Below are positions 20,194-29,524 of a DNA stretch of 64,000 nt, one piece after another. The notes beneath the pieces are model-generated. The model saw only the letters and a list, made by a program, of their open reading frames with translations, had not been told where the DNA came from and did not search any database. Source of the DNA: Chitinophagaceae bacterium UBA7600 (lineage in GTDB: Bacteria; Bacteroidota; Bacteroidia; Chitinophagales; Chitinophagaceae); the NCBI GenBank assembly GCA_002478885.1, contig DLKC01000056.1, positions 1 through 64,000 on the forward strand, written 5' to 3'. Within the stretch, counting starts at the first letter, position 1. Each line of letters begins with the position of its first letter. Position numbers and translations under genes: made by a program.

Positions 20194-23100
20194 TTACACC
20201 GGCAGCGTTACGATAACGGTGGTGCCGCTGTGGAGTATGCTGCTGATCTCCAGTGACCCCTCCATCATTTTCAGCAAATCTTTGATGATGAGGTAGCCGA
20301 GGCCTGTTCCTTTTTTCTGGTCGACATTGATTGACGCGATGGTTTTTTCGTCGGACAAAAGATTGTCGATCTGTTGCTGTGTCATACCCAGGCCGTTGTC
20401 GCTTACCTGCAAAACAATTTTGTTGTCTTTGTTGTGGCTTTCGATGGTTATCGTGCCATTTTTTGTAAAGTTGAGGCTGTTCAGCACAATGTTGTAGATC
20501 ATTACCCGCATTGGTTCGAGGAACTGGTTGACTACAGAGCCCAGCGGCACTTTGTTTTGCAGCAGCGTGTGCTTTTCCTTGGCCGAAAACTGCAGCACCC
20601 TTATTACCACTTCCACGAGTTGGTGCAGGTCGAATTCTTCTTTCTGCATGCGCCCGTCGGGGTTATGATAAATGATCCAGTTCAATATCTGTGATGACAG
20701 TTGTTCCATGTCCCTGGCGGTCTGCGTAATCTCGGAAATGGTTTCGGCCTGTTGCCCTTCGCTGATGGTGCCCTTATTATCCACCAGCGCCTTGCCTGCA
20801 TAGTGCATGAATTTCAGCGGTGTCATGATATCGTGGTTGATGATGGATATGAGGCGAAGGTTTATCTGGTTATTCTTTTCGAGTTGTATGTTCTTCAGGT
20901 TGAGGTCCATGGTCTTTTGCTCCACCATGGCGGTAAGTTTTTTTTCCCGGACATTGTACCGGTGGAGGCGCCACCTGAAAACAAGGTATGCCAGCACAGC
21001 CAGTGCAAGCAATACCAATATCCTGAACCACCACTGCTGATAAAAGGGTGTTGGAATGGTGAAGGTTATGTCCCGGAAAGAATAATTACCGGTGCCAAAG
21101 CCGTTCATTTTTCTTATCGACAGTGTATAAGTGCCATAACCGAGGCTTGCAAAGCTGATCTTTGGTTCACCGGCCACCATTTCCACCCGAAACCACCTGC
21201 TGTTATTCAGTTTATATTCCAGGTAAAGATTTTCTTTCCTGCACCAGGCATTTACGGCCAGGGCTATGTCTACCCTACTCACATTCCTGCCCAGTTCCAT
21301 GTTTTGGTTTTGTGCGACATTTACCGGATTGCCATTTGCAAGGAACCTGTCGATATATATAACGCCCGAAGGCAGTTCAATGTTGGTGTTTGCAGGGTCT
21401 ACCCAAAGCAGCCCATCCATGGTTGGAAAAGAAAACATGCCGTTGTGCAGCCTTATCGCACATGGCGTACAACCGCCATTCATCTCCGTTGTTTCCATGC
21501 CATCTTCTTTACCAAGGTAATGGTAATACAACTGCGGGATGTTTTTTTCATAAGCATCTATCATGTCGGTCATTCTTACTTTGAACAACCCGTTATTGGT
21601 GCTAATCCAGTAATAGCCTGCATCGTCTTTTATAAAACAGTGGGTGTATTTGAGGTATTGGTTTATATCGAGCGGCATAGCTTTTAATATGCCGTTCTTC
21701 ATCATGTAATAACCGCCGCCATAGGTACCAATGAACAGATAATCGCCGTCTTTATGCAGGCTTCGGATACACACCGACTGCAGCTTTAAAAGGGTATCGG
21801 TTTTTTTGGTAAGGGTGTTGAACTGCAGCAGGCCGCCACAGGTTGCAATGGCCAGTTTACCCGGTGATATTTCAGCTATGTCGAAAGGTTGCAAATGAAT
21901 ACCGGTGTTGTGGTCGTACCGTTGCAAAAATTCTATACTGCCGTTGTCGTGAATGATGCCGATACCGTCCTGGTTACAAAGGTACAGGTGGCCTTCTGAC
22001 CTGATGGCGGCAAAACCGTCGTTTATGGTGGTAGCACATACCAGCTTTCTTACGCAGTGTTTCCTGTCGTACAGAAAAAGGCTGTCTTTACCGCCATAAA
22101 TAATGGTACTGTCATTTATGGTGAATATGCTGTTAAGGAACCGGTTGCCGATATTGAAGTTTCCATGCCCGGGGTTGTCGCCGATAATAATCCCTTCATT
22201 GGTAATGATATTGCCGTCGGGCAACTCAACCTGGCTGTAAAATGAGTTGCGCCGGTTTAAGGTTTGTGCGCCGGGTTGTTTCGTGAGCAGTTGGTTTGGA
22301 TGAATTACATATATCCCTTTTGAAGCGCTGCCGAGGAAGAGGTATCCGCCATTCTTTTTGTAGGCTGCATAACGAAAAAGCGTGTTTCCAGGAATGCCGG
22401 AGGCTACCAGGGTACTTGTTACCTGGTGCTCATTTGCTTTTTCCAGGAGCCAGGCCTTCCCTTGCTGCATAACGATGGGGTTATCCATTCCTGACTGCCA
22501 GAATACCGCGCTACCAGTTTCCTCAATGTGAAAGCTTCTGTTGTTTTCGCCTGTCAATTGCTGCGGCACGTATTCGTTTTCAGACACATTACAGGCGAAC
22601 AGCTGGCCGGAACGGTTCAACAGGTATAGCTTGCCCCCTATCGTAAAAACCTTTCTGATCCCCGGCGGTGCGGATTTTATAAACACCGGTTGTAGTGTTG
22701 ATACACTGTAGTAAAACAGCGAGTCTTTTGCCAACACTACGCAAGCCGTATCGTTCAATGATACCAACGCACCCTGATAGTAGTTAGAGAAATTCCCGGG
22801 GAAAGGCGTTTTATAACATTGTTTGAATAAGGTATCCGGCCCCTCCAGAGCAGCGTAGTAATTGTAATTATACCGAGCCTTTCCCGCGTCGGTAAACCAT
22901 GGCAGTACCATATTGTCTTTTATGATACACAGGTTTCCCAGTTCCCCACCGGCCAAAATATTTCCCCGGGTATTTTTTACGATACACACGATCCTGTTGG
23001 AGCCGATTTCGGGATTGGTGTTAATGTCAAAGGTTTTAAACCCCATGCCGTTGTAACGGACAATCCCTGCTTCGGTGGCGATCCACAAAAAACCAGTTGA

Positions 23101-23241
23101 CTCATCCCATTGCAAACCCTTAATGCCGTTGGAGGGCAGACCATTCTCCGTATTGAAATGGTTTACCTGGAACTGACCGCGGGCCGGGAGGCTGCAGCAA
23201 TAAATGACAAGAAAGCAAATAATTGGAATAAAACGCATCAT
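20194..23241 (-). CDS. Sensor histidine kinase with Reg_prop propeller and Y_Y_Y domain
   Basis: About 1015 residues. A signal peptide (MMRFIPIICFLVIYCCSLPA) leads into a long periplasmic region with Reg_prop-type propeller repeats such as NHFNTENGLPSNGIKGL and GYYWISTNNGLFKV. A Y_Y_Y-type domain follows, then one membrane helix (about 737-760), a coiled coil, a HisKA-like helix pair with phospho-His in IINHDIMTPLKF (about H803) and an ATPase domain with N box, DNGLG and GTGLG. There is no receiver or AraC domain, so it is a classical kinase, paired with the LuxR regulator just downstream. Such receptors usually sense oligosaccharides in the periplasm. ATG at 23241 or 23238 is preferred over one 54 bases upstream because the signal peptide starts there. 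Confidence 0.92.
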   Translation of the reverse strand: MMRFIPIICFLVIYCCSLPARGQFQVNHFNTENGLPSNGIKGLQWDESTGFLWIATEAGIVRYNGMGFKTFDINTNPEIGSNRIVCIVKNTRGNILAGGELGNLCIIKDNMVLPWFTDAGKARYNYNYYAALEGPDTLFKQCYKTPFPGNFSNYYQGALVSLNDTACVVLAKDSLFYYSVSTLQPVFIKSAPPGIRKVFTIGGKLYLLNRSGQLFACNVSENEYVPQQLTGENNRSFHIEETGSAVFWQSGMDNPIVMQQGKAWLLEKANEHQVTSTLVASGIPGNTLFRYAAYKKNGGYLFLGSASKGIYVIHPNQLLTKQPGAQTLNRRNSFYSQVELPDGNIITNEGIIIGDNPGHGNFNIGNRFLNSIFTINDSTIIYGGKDSLFLYDRKHCVRKLVCATTINDGFAAIRSEGHLYLCNQDGIGIIHDNGSIEFLQRYDHNTGIHLQPFDIAEISPGKLAIATCGGLLQFNTLTKKTDTLLKLQSVCIRSLHKDGDYLFIGTYGGGYYMMKNGILKAMPLDINQYLKYTHCFIKDDAGYYWISTNNGLFKVRMTDMIDAYEKNIPQLYYHYLGKEDGMETTEMNGGCTPCAIRLHNGMFSFPTMDGLLWVDPANTNIELPSGVIYIDRFLANGNPVNVAQNQNMELGRNVSRVDIALAVNAWCRKENLYLEYKLNNSRWFRVEMVAGEPKISFASLGYGTYTLSIRKMNGFGTGNYSFRDITFTIPTPFYQQWWFRILVLLALAVLAYLVFRWRLHRYNVREKKLTAMVEQKTMDLNLKNIQLEKNNQINLRLISIINHDIMTPLKFMHYAGKALVDNKGTISEGQQAETISEITQTARDMEQLSSQILNWIIYHNPDGRMQKEEFDLHQLVEVVIRVLQFSAKEKHTLLQNKVPLGSVVNQFLEPMRVMIYNIVLNSLNFTKNGTITIESHNKDNKIVLQVSDNGLGMTQQQIDNLLSDEKTIASINVDQKKGTGLGYLIIKDLLKMMEGSLEISSILHSGTTVIVTLPV

Positions 23242-23379
23242 GCAGAGGCTGTTGCTCAAATGTAACAAATAAGCGCGGCCTGTGAACCCGGGCACCTGCG
23301 CTGCCAGCTTTGAATGATGGCAGCAGGGCAGTCGAAAATAGATTTATGGGGTCGGGCTGCGGTACAAAGCCGGGCATTT

Positions 23380-23530
23380 GTTGCGTCGCACCCTTGAAGT
23401 GAGGAACGCCTTTCGTCAAACGTGAGCCGTGAAAAGTGAGCCGTGAGACGGAGATACAAAATGCCAGGCAGGAGATTCAGCATTTAAGGCCTGGCGAGTT
23501 TTTTGTTGCAGCACAAGTGTGCGACGCAAC
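23380..23530. repeat. Inverted pair of dispersed repeats (type 1, type 1), 151 bp
   Basis: GTTGCGTCGCACCCTTGA (23380-23397) faces ACAAGTGTGCGACGCAAC (23513-23530). The spacer contains degenerate CGTGAGCCGTGA units and a GGCCTGGCGAGTTTTTTGTT end shared with the pair at 16563-16717. These two pairs form a subfamily. It lies in the 398-bp gap between the RRM gene and the start of the sensor kinase gene. Confidence 0.88.
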
Positions 23531-23592
23531 AGCAGCTAAATGAAGCACAGAAGCCCGGCCCACAACAATGCAGTTATAAAATACCCGGGCAT

Positions 23593-23618
23593 AAAAAAAG
23601 CCCTGTTGCCAGGGCTTT
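23593..23618 (-). terminator. Rho-independent terminator of the RRM gene
   Basis: On the minus strand AAAGCCCTGG and CAGGGCTTT pair around a short loop and run into seven T residues. The stem starts 21 bp after the stop codon of the RRM gene. Confidence 0.82.
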
Positions 23619-23639
23619 AAAGCTTGTCCGGAAAGTATA

Positions 23640-23948
23640 TTAATACCTGTTTCTGTTATAACTGTTTCCGTTGTTGTAACCACCGCTGTTACGTGCAGGC
23701 CTGTCTTCTTTAGGCTTTGCAACAGTTACATTGATGGCCCTGTTCTCAACAGTTGCGCCATTCAATTCTGCGATAGCTTTTTTAGCGGCAGCGTCATCTG
23801 ACATTTCAACAAAGCCGAAGCCTCTTGATCTGCCGGTTTCCCTGTCGTTGATAACTTTAGCTGAAGTTACTTCTCCGTAAGGAGCAAAAAATTCTCTTAA
23901 GTCTTCATCCTGTACGTTGAAGCTTAAATTCGAAACATAAATGTTCAT
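23640..23948 (-). CDS. RRM-domain RNA-binding protein
   Basis: A 102-residue protein made of one RNA recognition motif (1-80) and a basic, Gly/Asn/Arg-rich tail (GGYNNGNSYNRNRY). RNP2 is IYVSNL near the start; RNP1 is RGFGFVEM at about residues 42-49, with the aromatic residues that stack on RNA. Similar small RRM proteins are common and often multicopy in Bacteroidota, where they act in post-transcriptional control. ATG at 23948 is preferred over one nine bases upstream. A clear terminator follows. The 214-bp upstream gap is A/T-rich and probably carries promoter and leader. Confidence 0.93.
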   Translation of the reverse strand: MNIYVSNLSFNVQDEDLREFFAPYGEVTSAKVINDRETGRSRGFGFVEMSDDAAAKKAIAELNGATVENRAINVTVAKPKEDRPARNSGGYNNGNSYNRNRY

Positions 23949-24162
23949 TCTTAACAATTAAAAATTAAAGATTTCTGAGTGAGGCGAAGAGTAAAAAACT
24001 AACTAAAATGCAAAATACTTAGCAGGATAATTAATGATACTAATGCGAGCTCAAAATGACGGCGTGAAGGTAAACTTTATATTTTAAAAACCTAATTAAA
24101 TAATTGCGCCAATGCATTTTTTGCAAAAACATCCTGCTTTTGAGGGCCATTTTACTAAAAAA

Positions 24163-24411
24163 TCAATTCAACAGGTCGTCGATCGGGATTGCATCGAGGT
24201 AACGCTTCAGGCTGTTGGTGCCGGGCAATACGCGGTATTCTTCAATGCTGTTGTCGGACGTGTTGCAGTAAGTTTCCACGTAAAAATTCTCCATTTGAAA
24301 AAGAAAGATGATAAAACCCGGGTTGGTAATACTGGCCAGGGGTATGCCATTGTTGATTACAGTGATTCTCTTACCGGCCTCATCGAGGAGCATAAATTCA
24401 GAAAGCTTCAT
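24163..24411 (-). CDS. Small conserved protein of unknown function
   Basis: An 82-residue acidic protein without signal peptide or membrane helix. It begins MKLSEFMLLDEAGKRITVIN, has a hydrophobic centre (IIFLFQMENFYVETYCN) and ends YLDAIPIDDLLN. It resembles small hypothetical proteins I recall from Chitinophagaceae, with the same ending and the FYVETYCN stretch; that is memory, not a search. Isolated on the minus strand between the RRM and oxidoreductase genes, with gaps of 214 and 299 bp. Function unknown. Confidence 0.72.
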   Translation of the reverse strand: MKLSEFMLLDEAGKRITVINNGIPLASITNPGFIIFLFQMENFYVETYCNTSDNSIEEYRVLPGTNSLKRYLDAIPIDDLLN

Positions 24412-24710
24412 AGTTTAGATTTTAATAGCGTTAACTAAAAATGTTTACTAATAACCTTGAACTGAACTGAAATAACGATGAATTAAATGCTGACTACGGA
24501 CGTTGACTAAGAACTTAACTTTAGAACAAGTAATGCAACGGAAATAAAATGAACGGATAACTGGATCTAACTTTCGCAAATAGCTTTGCTGTACTGTAAA
24601 TATAGAACGAACCGGGCGTTCCGCGATTAATATTGACTGAACTGTTGATTAATAGAAGTTTAAAGAATCGCCTGCTGACCGCTTTGATGGCTGCAGGCAG
24701 CCATTTACAA

Positions 24711-25814
24711 TTACAGGGGAATTTTTTTGCCTGTTTTTGCTGCTTCAAAAATAGCGTCGATGATCCTGAGGTCTTTTACTGCTTCCTCCCCATCGACCGG
24801 CACCACCGGCTGTTTGCCTTCAAAGATCAATTCTGCCATGCCATCCATTTGCAAAGCCTGGTGCGTGATATGCGGCTGGGTAAGCTCGCCTTTGTGTGTG
24901 CGGCCGGCGATAGGGCCATAACCGGTGGAAGGCTGCATTTCAGCAAAGCCATTAACCCCATCGAGATAAAATTTATCCAGGTTGTTGAGGCTGTAGGTTG
25001 ACAGGCAGGATGCCACCGCCCCGCCGGGAAAACCCATCTGGAACTGTATGGTTTCATCGATGCCCTCTTTGAATTTTACGGGGTCGTTTTTGGTTTCCTG
25101 GGCCGTTACCCAAACCGGCTCTTCGCCTATCATGTAACGTGCACCGTTGACCGAATAGATACCGATATCCATCATTGACCCGCCGCCCGATAAGGCCTTG
25201 TTGAGGCGCCATTGGTTCGGGTCGCCTATGATGAAGCCACTCAATCCCTGGAAGAATAATATTTTGCCAAATTCGCCTGCCTTGCGCATTCTTATTACTT
25301 CGAGCGTTTTTGGTTCAAAGTGCACGCGATAGCCAACCAGCAATTTTACGTTGGCCTTTTTACATGCATCAACCATTTCCTGGCCATCTTTGGCGTTCAC
25401 CGACATCGGCTTTTCGCAAATAGCATGTTTGCCTGCTTTGGCAACGCCTATCACGTGTGGTTTATGCAATGCGTTTGGAGTTATTACATACACTGCATCT
25501 ATGTCGGGATTATTTTTTATATCGCCATAATTGCCGTAGTTATAGCAATTCTTTTCGGGAATACCGTATCTGGCTTGCCATGCCGCCAACTTTGATGGTG
25601 TTCCGCTGATGACGCCCACCAACTTTGCCTTCTTACATTCCTTCATCGCCTCGGCCACCCGTGTTGCATAACTGCCAAGCCCCATAATGGCTACGCGCAG
25701 TACCGGTCCATCGTATCGTTCTTCCTGTGCAGCCTGCTGCTCTTTCACAGAAAGAAAGGGAATTGCGGCGGCAGAAAAAGATATCTTTTGCAGGAAGTCG
25801 CGGCGTGATGTCAT
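24711..25814 (-). CDS. Gfo/Idh/MocA-family oxidoreductase with Tat-like leader
   Basis: A 367-residue NAD(P)-dependent oxidoreductase. It starts with a twin-arginine-type leader (MTSRRDFLQKISFSAAAIPF), so it is probably exported folded with its cofactor. The Rossmann domain (about 38-165) has VAIMGLGSYATRVAEA and the family signature HAICEKPMS. The C-terminal alpha/beta domain carries GGGSMMDIGIYSVNGARY, where the conserved Asp and Tyr sit in the substrate site of glucose-fructose oxidoreductase relatives. The substrate is probably a sugar or cyclitol. It stands alone, with about 300 bp on each side. The 299-bp stretch 24412-24710 downstream shows no gene or clear hairpin. Confidence 0.9.
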   Translation of the reverse strand: MTSRRDFLQKISFSAAAIPFLSVKEQQAAQEERYDGPVLRVAIMGLGSYATRVAEAMKECKKAKLVGVISGTPSKLAAWQARYGIPEKNCYNYGNYGDIKNNPDIDAVYVITPNALHKPHVIGVAKAGKHAICEKPMSVNAKDGQEMVDACKKANVKLLVGYRVHFEPKTLEVIRMRKAGEFGKILFFQGLSGFIIGDPNQWRLNKALSGGGSMMDIGIYSVNGARYMIGEEPVWVTAQETKNDPVKFKEGIDETIQFQMGFPGGAVASCLSTYSLNNLDKFYLDGVNGFAEMQPSTGYGPIAGRTHKGELTQPHITHQALQMDGMAELIFEGKQPVVPVDGEEAVKDLRIIDAIFEAAKTGKKIPL

Positions 25815-25909
25815 GACAAATGTTTTAAGTGTTCCTAAAATTATTAATCAGGCGCCGATCTTTAAAAAGAATTTTATGTACCCGGCGCCAGTATAAGCAT
25901 TAAGCTTTT

Positions 25910-25929
25910 GTTGCGTCGCACACTTGTGC
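25910..25929 (-). repeat. Dispersed repeat, type 1, single copy
   Basis: GTTGCGTCGCACACTTGTGC, the reverse orientation of the core. It has no partner and lies in the 332-bp gap between the GH16 stop and the oxidoreductase start. The rest of that gap holds only the GH16 terminator. Confidence 0.88.
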
Positions 25930-26094
25930 AGGGGAATACATAATGTGCAAGCCGGGTTATTTCAAATCGACAACGCAAATGACATGAGATCATTTCCTGT
26001 CGTTCGTTCCGCCGCAGCTGAAAGCTGCCCTGGAAGTTGAAGAAATACAATCCAATACACGCATACAAAAAGCCCGGATGCAACAATAAAAGAA

Positions 26095-26133
26095 AAATCC
26101 GGCCATGCACACAGTAGTACATGGCCGGATTTA
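26095..26133 (-). terminator. Rho-independent terminator of the GH16 gene
   Basis: On the minus strand AAATCCGGCCATG pairs with CATGGCCGGATTT (13-bp perfect stem, loop of about 12), followed by TTTTTCTTTT. It begins 14 bp after the GH16 stop codon. The stem continues into A residues on the other side, so it could also work in the opposite direction. Confidence 0.85.
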
Positions 26134-26146
26134 CAACAAACGAGCA

Positions 26147-27349
26147 CTATTTCTGGAATACCCGCACATAGTCCACCACCATTCGCTGGGGGAAAACGGT
26201 TGTATTATCGGGTGCCCCGGGCCAGTTGCCGCCTACTGCAATATTGAAAATGAAAAAGAAATCACTGTTAAAAGGATAAGGGTTGCCGGCGACATCGCTG
26301 CTTTTACCTTCAAACACCTGCGTATCGTCAACAAGGAATTTCAAATCGTCTTGCTGCCATACCAGGCTGAATACATGAAATTGCTGATCGAAGGTGCCTG
26401 ATGGTAAAACGTAGTTAGTTCCCTTTGAATCGTGCGATGCGACGTTTGCACCCCAATGCAGCGTGCTGTACATTTTTCCGGGCTCCTGCCCCAACAGCTC
26501 CATGATATCAATCTCGCCGCACGCAGGCCAGCCAACTGCGTCTATATTGTTGCCAAGCATCCATAAGGCGGGCCAGATGCCTTTTGTAGATGGCAGCTTT
26601 GCCCTTATGTCTACACGACCAAATTTGAAAGTCTTTTTATTCTTCGTGATCATTCTTGTTGAGGTGTATTGAGAGCCGCCGTATTCTTCCCTCCTTGCCT
26701 CGATGATGAGGTTACCTTTTGAAACAAATGCATTCTGTGTTCTGTCGGTATAATTTTCCAGCTCTGCATTACCCCAACCCATATTGTTACCGGCTTCAAA
26801 AGTCCAGTCGGCCGTGTTTACGGCATTTCCGTTGAACTCGTCACTCCATGCAAGTGTGTAGCCGCTGTAATTATCGGGCGTTGTATAACCCGTATTATCG
26901 ACCGGGAAGTACAAACCGTTTTCGTTGATGATGGTGCCTGTGGCTTTATCGGTCTTAATGCTGCAGTTTTTTGCATCGCTAAGCTGTACCTGGAAGGTTT
27001 GGTTTGGCTGACGCAGGCTGTCGGCAGAGACATCCACTTTTATACTACCGCTTTTAGTCCCGGCGGGAATGACAAGCGTTCCTTCGACCGCGGTGTAATC
27101 TTTACCCGCCACAGCATTGCCAGTTGCCAACGAGGCGTAATGCAGGCTAACATCGGCAGAGGGAGCCGCACTGAGCGCAACATTAAAAGTGATTGACGAG
27201 CCAGATACGCTCCTGTCTGTTGACGCGCCAGTTATTGTTGCGGTAATCGTTGAAGCCGGCGGCGTGCTTCCACCGTCGCCGCCTTTGCTGCATGCCGCAA
27301 ACGCTACCGCTACCAGTGCGTATATAAAAATGCTGCTCTTTTTATTCAT
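26147..27349 (-). CDS. GH16 beta-glucanase lipoprotein with Calx-beta domain
   Basis: A 400-residue predicted lipoprotein with lipobox AFAACS (Cys20) and a Gly/Ser linker. A Calx-beta-like domain spans about 36-142. The GH16 catalytic domain spans about 160-400, with the active-site motif GEIDIMELLG: nucleophile E279, D281 and acid/base E284. The extra Met in the ExDxxE motif (beta-bulge type) points to the laminarinase/lichenase branch, not kappa-carrageenase. Features such as WGNAELENYTDR and the Trp-rich cleft (GIWPALWMLGNN) agree. It likely cuts beta-1,3- or mixed-linkage glucan at the cell surface. Divergent from the adenosine deaminase-like gene. Confidence 0.92.
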   Translation of the reverse strand: MNKKSSIFIYALVAVAFAACSKGGDGGSTPPASTITATITGASTDRSVSGSSITFNVALSAAPSADVSLHYASLATGNAVAGKDYTAVEGTLVIPAGTKSGSIKVDVSADSLRQPNQTFQVQLSDAKNCSIKTDKATGTIINENGLYFPVDNTGYTTPDNYSGYTLAWSDEFNGNAVNTADWTFEAGNNMGWGNAELENYTDRTQNAFVSKGNLIIEARREEYGGSQYTSTRMITKNKKTFKFGRVDIRAKLPSTKGIWPALWMLGNNIDAVGWPACGEIDIMELLGQEPGKMYSTLHWGANVASHDSKGTNYVLPSGTFDQQFHVFSLVWQQDDLKFLVDDTQVFEGKSSDVAGNPYPFNSDFFFIFNIAVGGNWPGAPDNTTVFPQRMVVDYVRVFQK

Positions 27350-27584
27350 ATGGTCCTGTTATTGAGTGCGGCAAATTAATAAATATTGCGACAGGTACTG
27401 ACCTTGTACAATAAAAACAGCAAACCGTGAAACTTAGCTTATACAAACGGGGATATCTATTCAACAAAACCCGGGTGTAGCAAATACAGTCTCGGGCAGG
27501 AAATATCGATAACCCAGTATAAATGTTACGGACCTTGTGACATGTTGCCGGCACAGGAAGTATATTTACCCATATTGCCATTTC

Positions 27585-28574
27585 ATGGACTATTCATTAT
27601 TACCAAAAGCAGAATTGCATCTTCATCTTGATTGCTGCCTTAGCTACGAAGTGGTGCAACAACTCGACTCCACCATTACCTACGAAGCGTGGCGGCAATC
27701 GTTTATTGCCCCGGCCAAATGCACCGACCTGGCTGATTATATCACCAGAGCCATCAAAGGTTATGAGCTGATGCAGACACAGGAGCAACTGAGGCTGGTA
27801 ACGCTGGACCTTTTCAGGCAATTGAAAGCAGACCATGTTATCTATGCCGAGATCCGTTTTGCACCACTACAGCATTTGACGAAAGGGTTACGACCGGCAG
27901 AAGTGGTTGCAGCGGTTAACGATGCAGCAAAGGAAGGCATCGCCCAAACAGGCGTGGAAGCACGCCTAATACTCTGCACCCTGCGCCACTACACGGAACT
28001 ACAAAGCTTGCAGACAGCACTGCTTGCCGCACAGTTCAGGGGCACGCTTGTTACCGGTTTTGACATTGCCGCAGACGAAGCCGGGTTTCCCATAGATAAC
28101 CATATTAAAGCATTTGAATTTGCACGGGCCAATCAAATCAGTTGCACGGCACATGCGGGTGAGGCCAGGGGCGCTGACAGCGTTTGGGAGACCATCCGGC
28201 ATTTTCACCCGCTGCGTATCGGGCATGGCGTTCGAAGCATGGAAGACAGCAGGCTAGTAGCCTTTCTAAAGAGTAACAATATTCATCTTGAAGTTTGTCC
28301 GAGCAGCAATATTCAGACAAATGTTTACGAACGTATACATGACCACCCTGTTGATGATATTTATAACGCCGGCCTTTCTGTGAGCATCAGCACCGATGCG
28401 AGAACCATTTCGGATGTTACCCTAAACAGCGAATACGCGCTGCTGGAAAAGGTATTCAACTGGAGCAAGATGCAGTTTTTAACATGCAATCTTGAAGCTA
28501 TTGCCCACGCGTTTATCAACGACGAAAAAAAAGCAGCCTTAAAAGAAAAGCTGCTTGCCGCGTATAATGCCTGA
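27585..28574 (+). CDS. Adenosine deaminase-family amidohydrolase
   Basis: A 329-residue metal-dependent deaminase. Zinc ligands are visible: HLHLD (H12, H14, D16), TAHAGEA (H190, with catalytic Glu at 193), GHG (H214) and the metal Asp in STDARTIS (D271). Two usual motifs differ: HLDG(S/A) is HLDCC here, and NTDDP is STDAR, which suggests a subfamily and leaves the substrate (adenosine or another aminopurine) uncertain. ATG at 27585 is preferred; an upstream in-frame start at 27537 adds a Cys/His-rich tail unlike the family. The -7-like box TATATTTA (27561-27568) is nearby. Its end lies 9 bp from the convergent next gene. Confidence 0.82.
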   Translation: MDYSLLPKAELHLHLDCCLSYEVVQQLDSTITYEAWRQSFIAPAKCTDLADYITRAIKGYELMQTQEQLRLVTLDLFRQLKADHVIYAEIRFAPLQHLTKGLRPAEVVAAVNDAAKEGIAQTGVEARLILCTLRHYTELQSLQTALLAAQFRGTLVTGFDIAADEAGFPIDNHIKAFEFARANQISCTAHAGEARGADSVWETIRHFHPLRIGHGVRSMEDSRLVAFLKSNNIHLEVCPSSNIQTNVYERIHDHPVDDIYNAGLSVSISTDARTISDVTLNSEYALLEKVFNWSKMQFLTCNLEAIAHAFINDEKKAALKEKLLAAYNA

Positions 28575-28583
28575 TCACCAAAG

Positions 28584-29222
28584 TTATTTCCCGATACGCA
28601 CATTCCACACTCTTGCCTGTTCCATTACATCGGGGTTATGGGAGCAAATAAATATGCCTGCAAACACATCGCCCGGAAGATTTTCCAATACGTGCTCGCC
28701 CACCAGTTGCCAGGGATCGCCTTCTTTTTCTGCGACACGCATGACTATGGTATCGCCTCTGCGTTGTAATTGTATTAGCGAATAGTTTTTGCCCGATGCA
28801 AAGATTTCATCTTCCGGGTCACGCATTTTCATTCCTTTACTGCCACGCCATTGAAGCACTGTAAGCCCATCGCCGTGCACCGTTGCGCAGATCTGCATGG
28901 CTGAATCAACCAGGGAAGAACGGATCATCCATCCTGTTTTGCGATGCGCTTCTTTGCCCGCGCCAATAAATGCGAAATTGGCCGTTAAGGTAAAATCGCC
29001 GCGCAGCTTATTAAATGCATATTGCAGTTCATCGCGACCAAACCAGATATTGTACCCACCGCCGGATATTATATAACTTTTGTCTTTCTTGCTATACACT
29101 GTATTGCCCTGCACTTTGGGTGCACCAATATCAAGATGCGCAGTAAAATCGCCGACCTGTGTTTTCTGGGCAAACAATGAGCAGGAAGCAAAAAGGCATA
29201 CAATACAAACAATTCGTTTCAT
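28584..29222 (-). CDS. Secreted concanavalin-like protein, DUF1349 type
   Basis: A 212-residue exported protein with a signal peptide ending at SLFAQ (residue 19). The rest looks like one jelly-roll sandwich of the DUF1349/regulation-of-enolase type: GDFTLTANFAFIG, HRKTGWMIRSSL, GLTVLQWRGSKG and VFAGIFICSHNPD are the usual strands. In related proteins such domains are fused to WD40-like propellers or glycosidases, where they may bind carbohydrate; here it stands alone. No catalytic residues can be assigned. Convergent with the adenosine deaminase-like gene, leaving almost no room for a terminator. Confidence 0.8.
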   Translation of the reverse strand: MKRIVCIVCLFASCSLFAQKTQVGDFTAHLDIGAPKVQGNTVYSKKDKSYIISGGGYNIWFGRDELQYAFNKLRGDFTLTANFAFIGAGKEAHRKTGWMIRSSLVDSAMQICATVHGDGLTVLQWRGSKGMKMRDPEDEIFASGKNYSLIQLQRRGDTIVMRVAEKEGDPWQLVGEHVLENLPGDVFAGIFICSHNPDVMEQARVWNVRIGK

Positions 29223-29310
29223 GAACCGAAAATACCATTTTTAAAAGAAAAAGCAGCACCGCAAAAGAGCCGGCATTGTGTAACCAGCTGCATAAATTAT
29301 GGCATCACCT

Positions 29311-29451
29311 GTTGTGTCACTCCCTTGTACGTTCAGCGCCATGACCGGCAAGTACCAACAGCTTTATCTTCAAAGGATACCAGGCAGGGAATCATGAGTC
29401 AGCGTTTTGTATTGCTGCCCGGTGCGATGCAGTAAAAGTGCGCGACGCAAC
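29311..29451. repeat. Inverted pair of dispersed repeats (type 2, type 1), 141 bp
   Basis: GTTGTGTCACTCCCTTGTAC (29311-29330, type 2) faces AGTAAAAGTGCGCGACGCAA plus C (29431-29451, type 1 with changes in the left part). It fills much of the 302-bp gap between the large membrane protein and the secreted protein gene. The left arm is preceded by GGCATCACCT, the inverse of the AGGCGATGCC-like extension beside other copies. Confidence 0.82.
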
Positions 29452-29524
29452 AGCAGCTCAATGCCTGCAATTTTGCCGGGACAATAAAAAACATCTTATT
29501 GTAACAGGCAAAAAGTGAGGAACG

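Noticed and set aside
20701..21687. 328-codon open frame on the plus strand
   Set aside because: It is the shadow of the sensor kinase gene; the product has no recognisable domain, while the minus strand has a full kinase.
25874..26147. Overlapping frames of 61-82 codons upstream of the oxidoreductase
   Set aside because: They run through the dispersed repeat at 25910 and the GH16 terminator; no support for coding.
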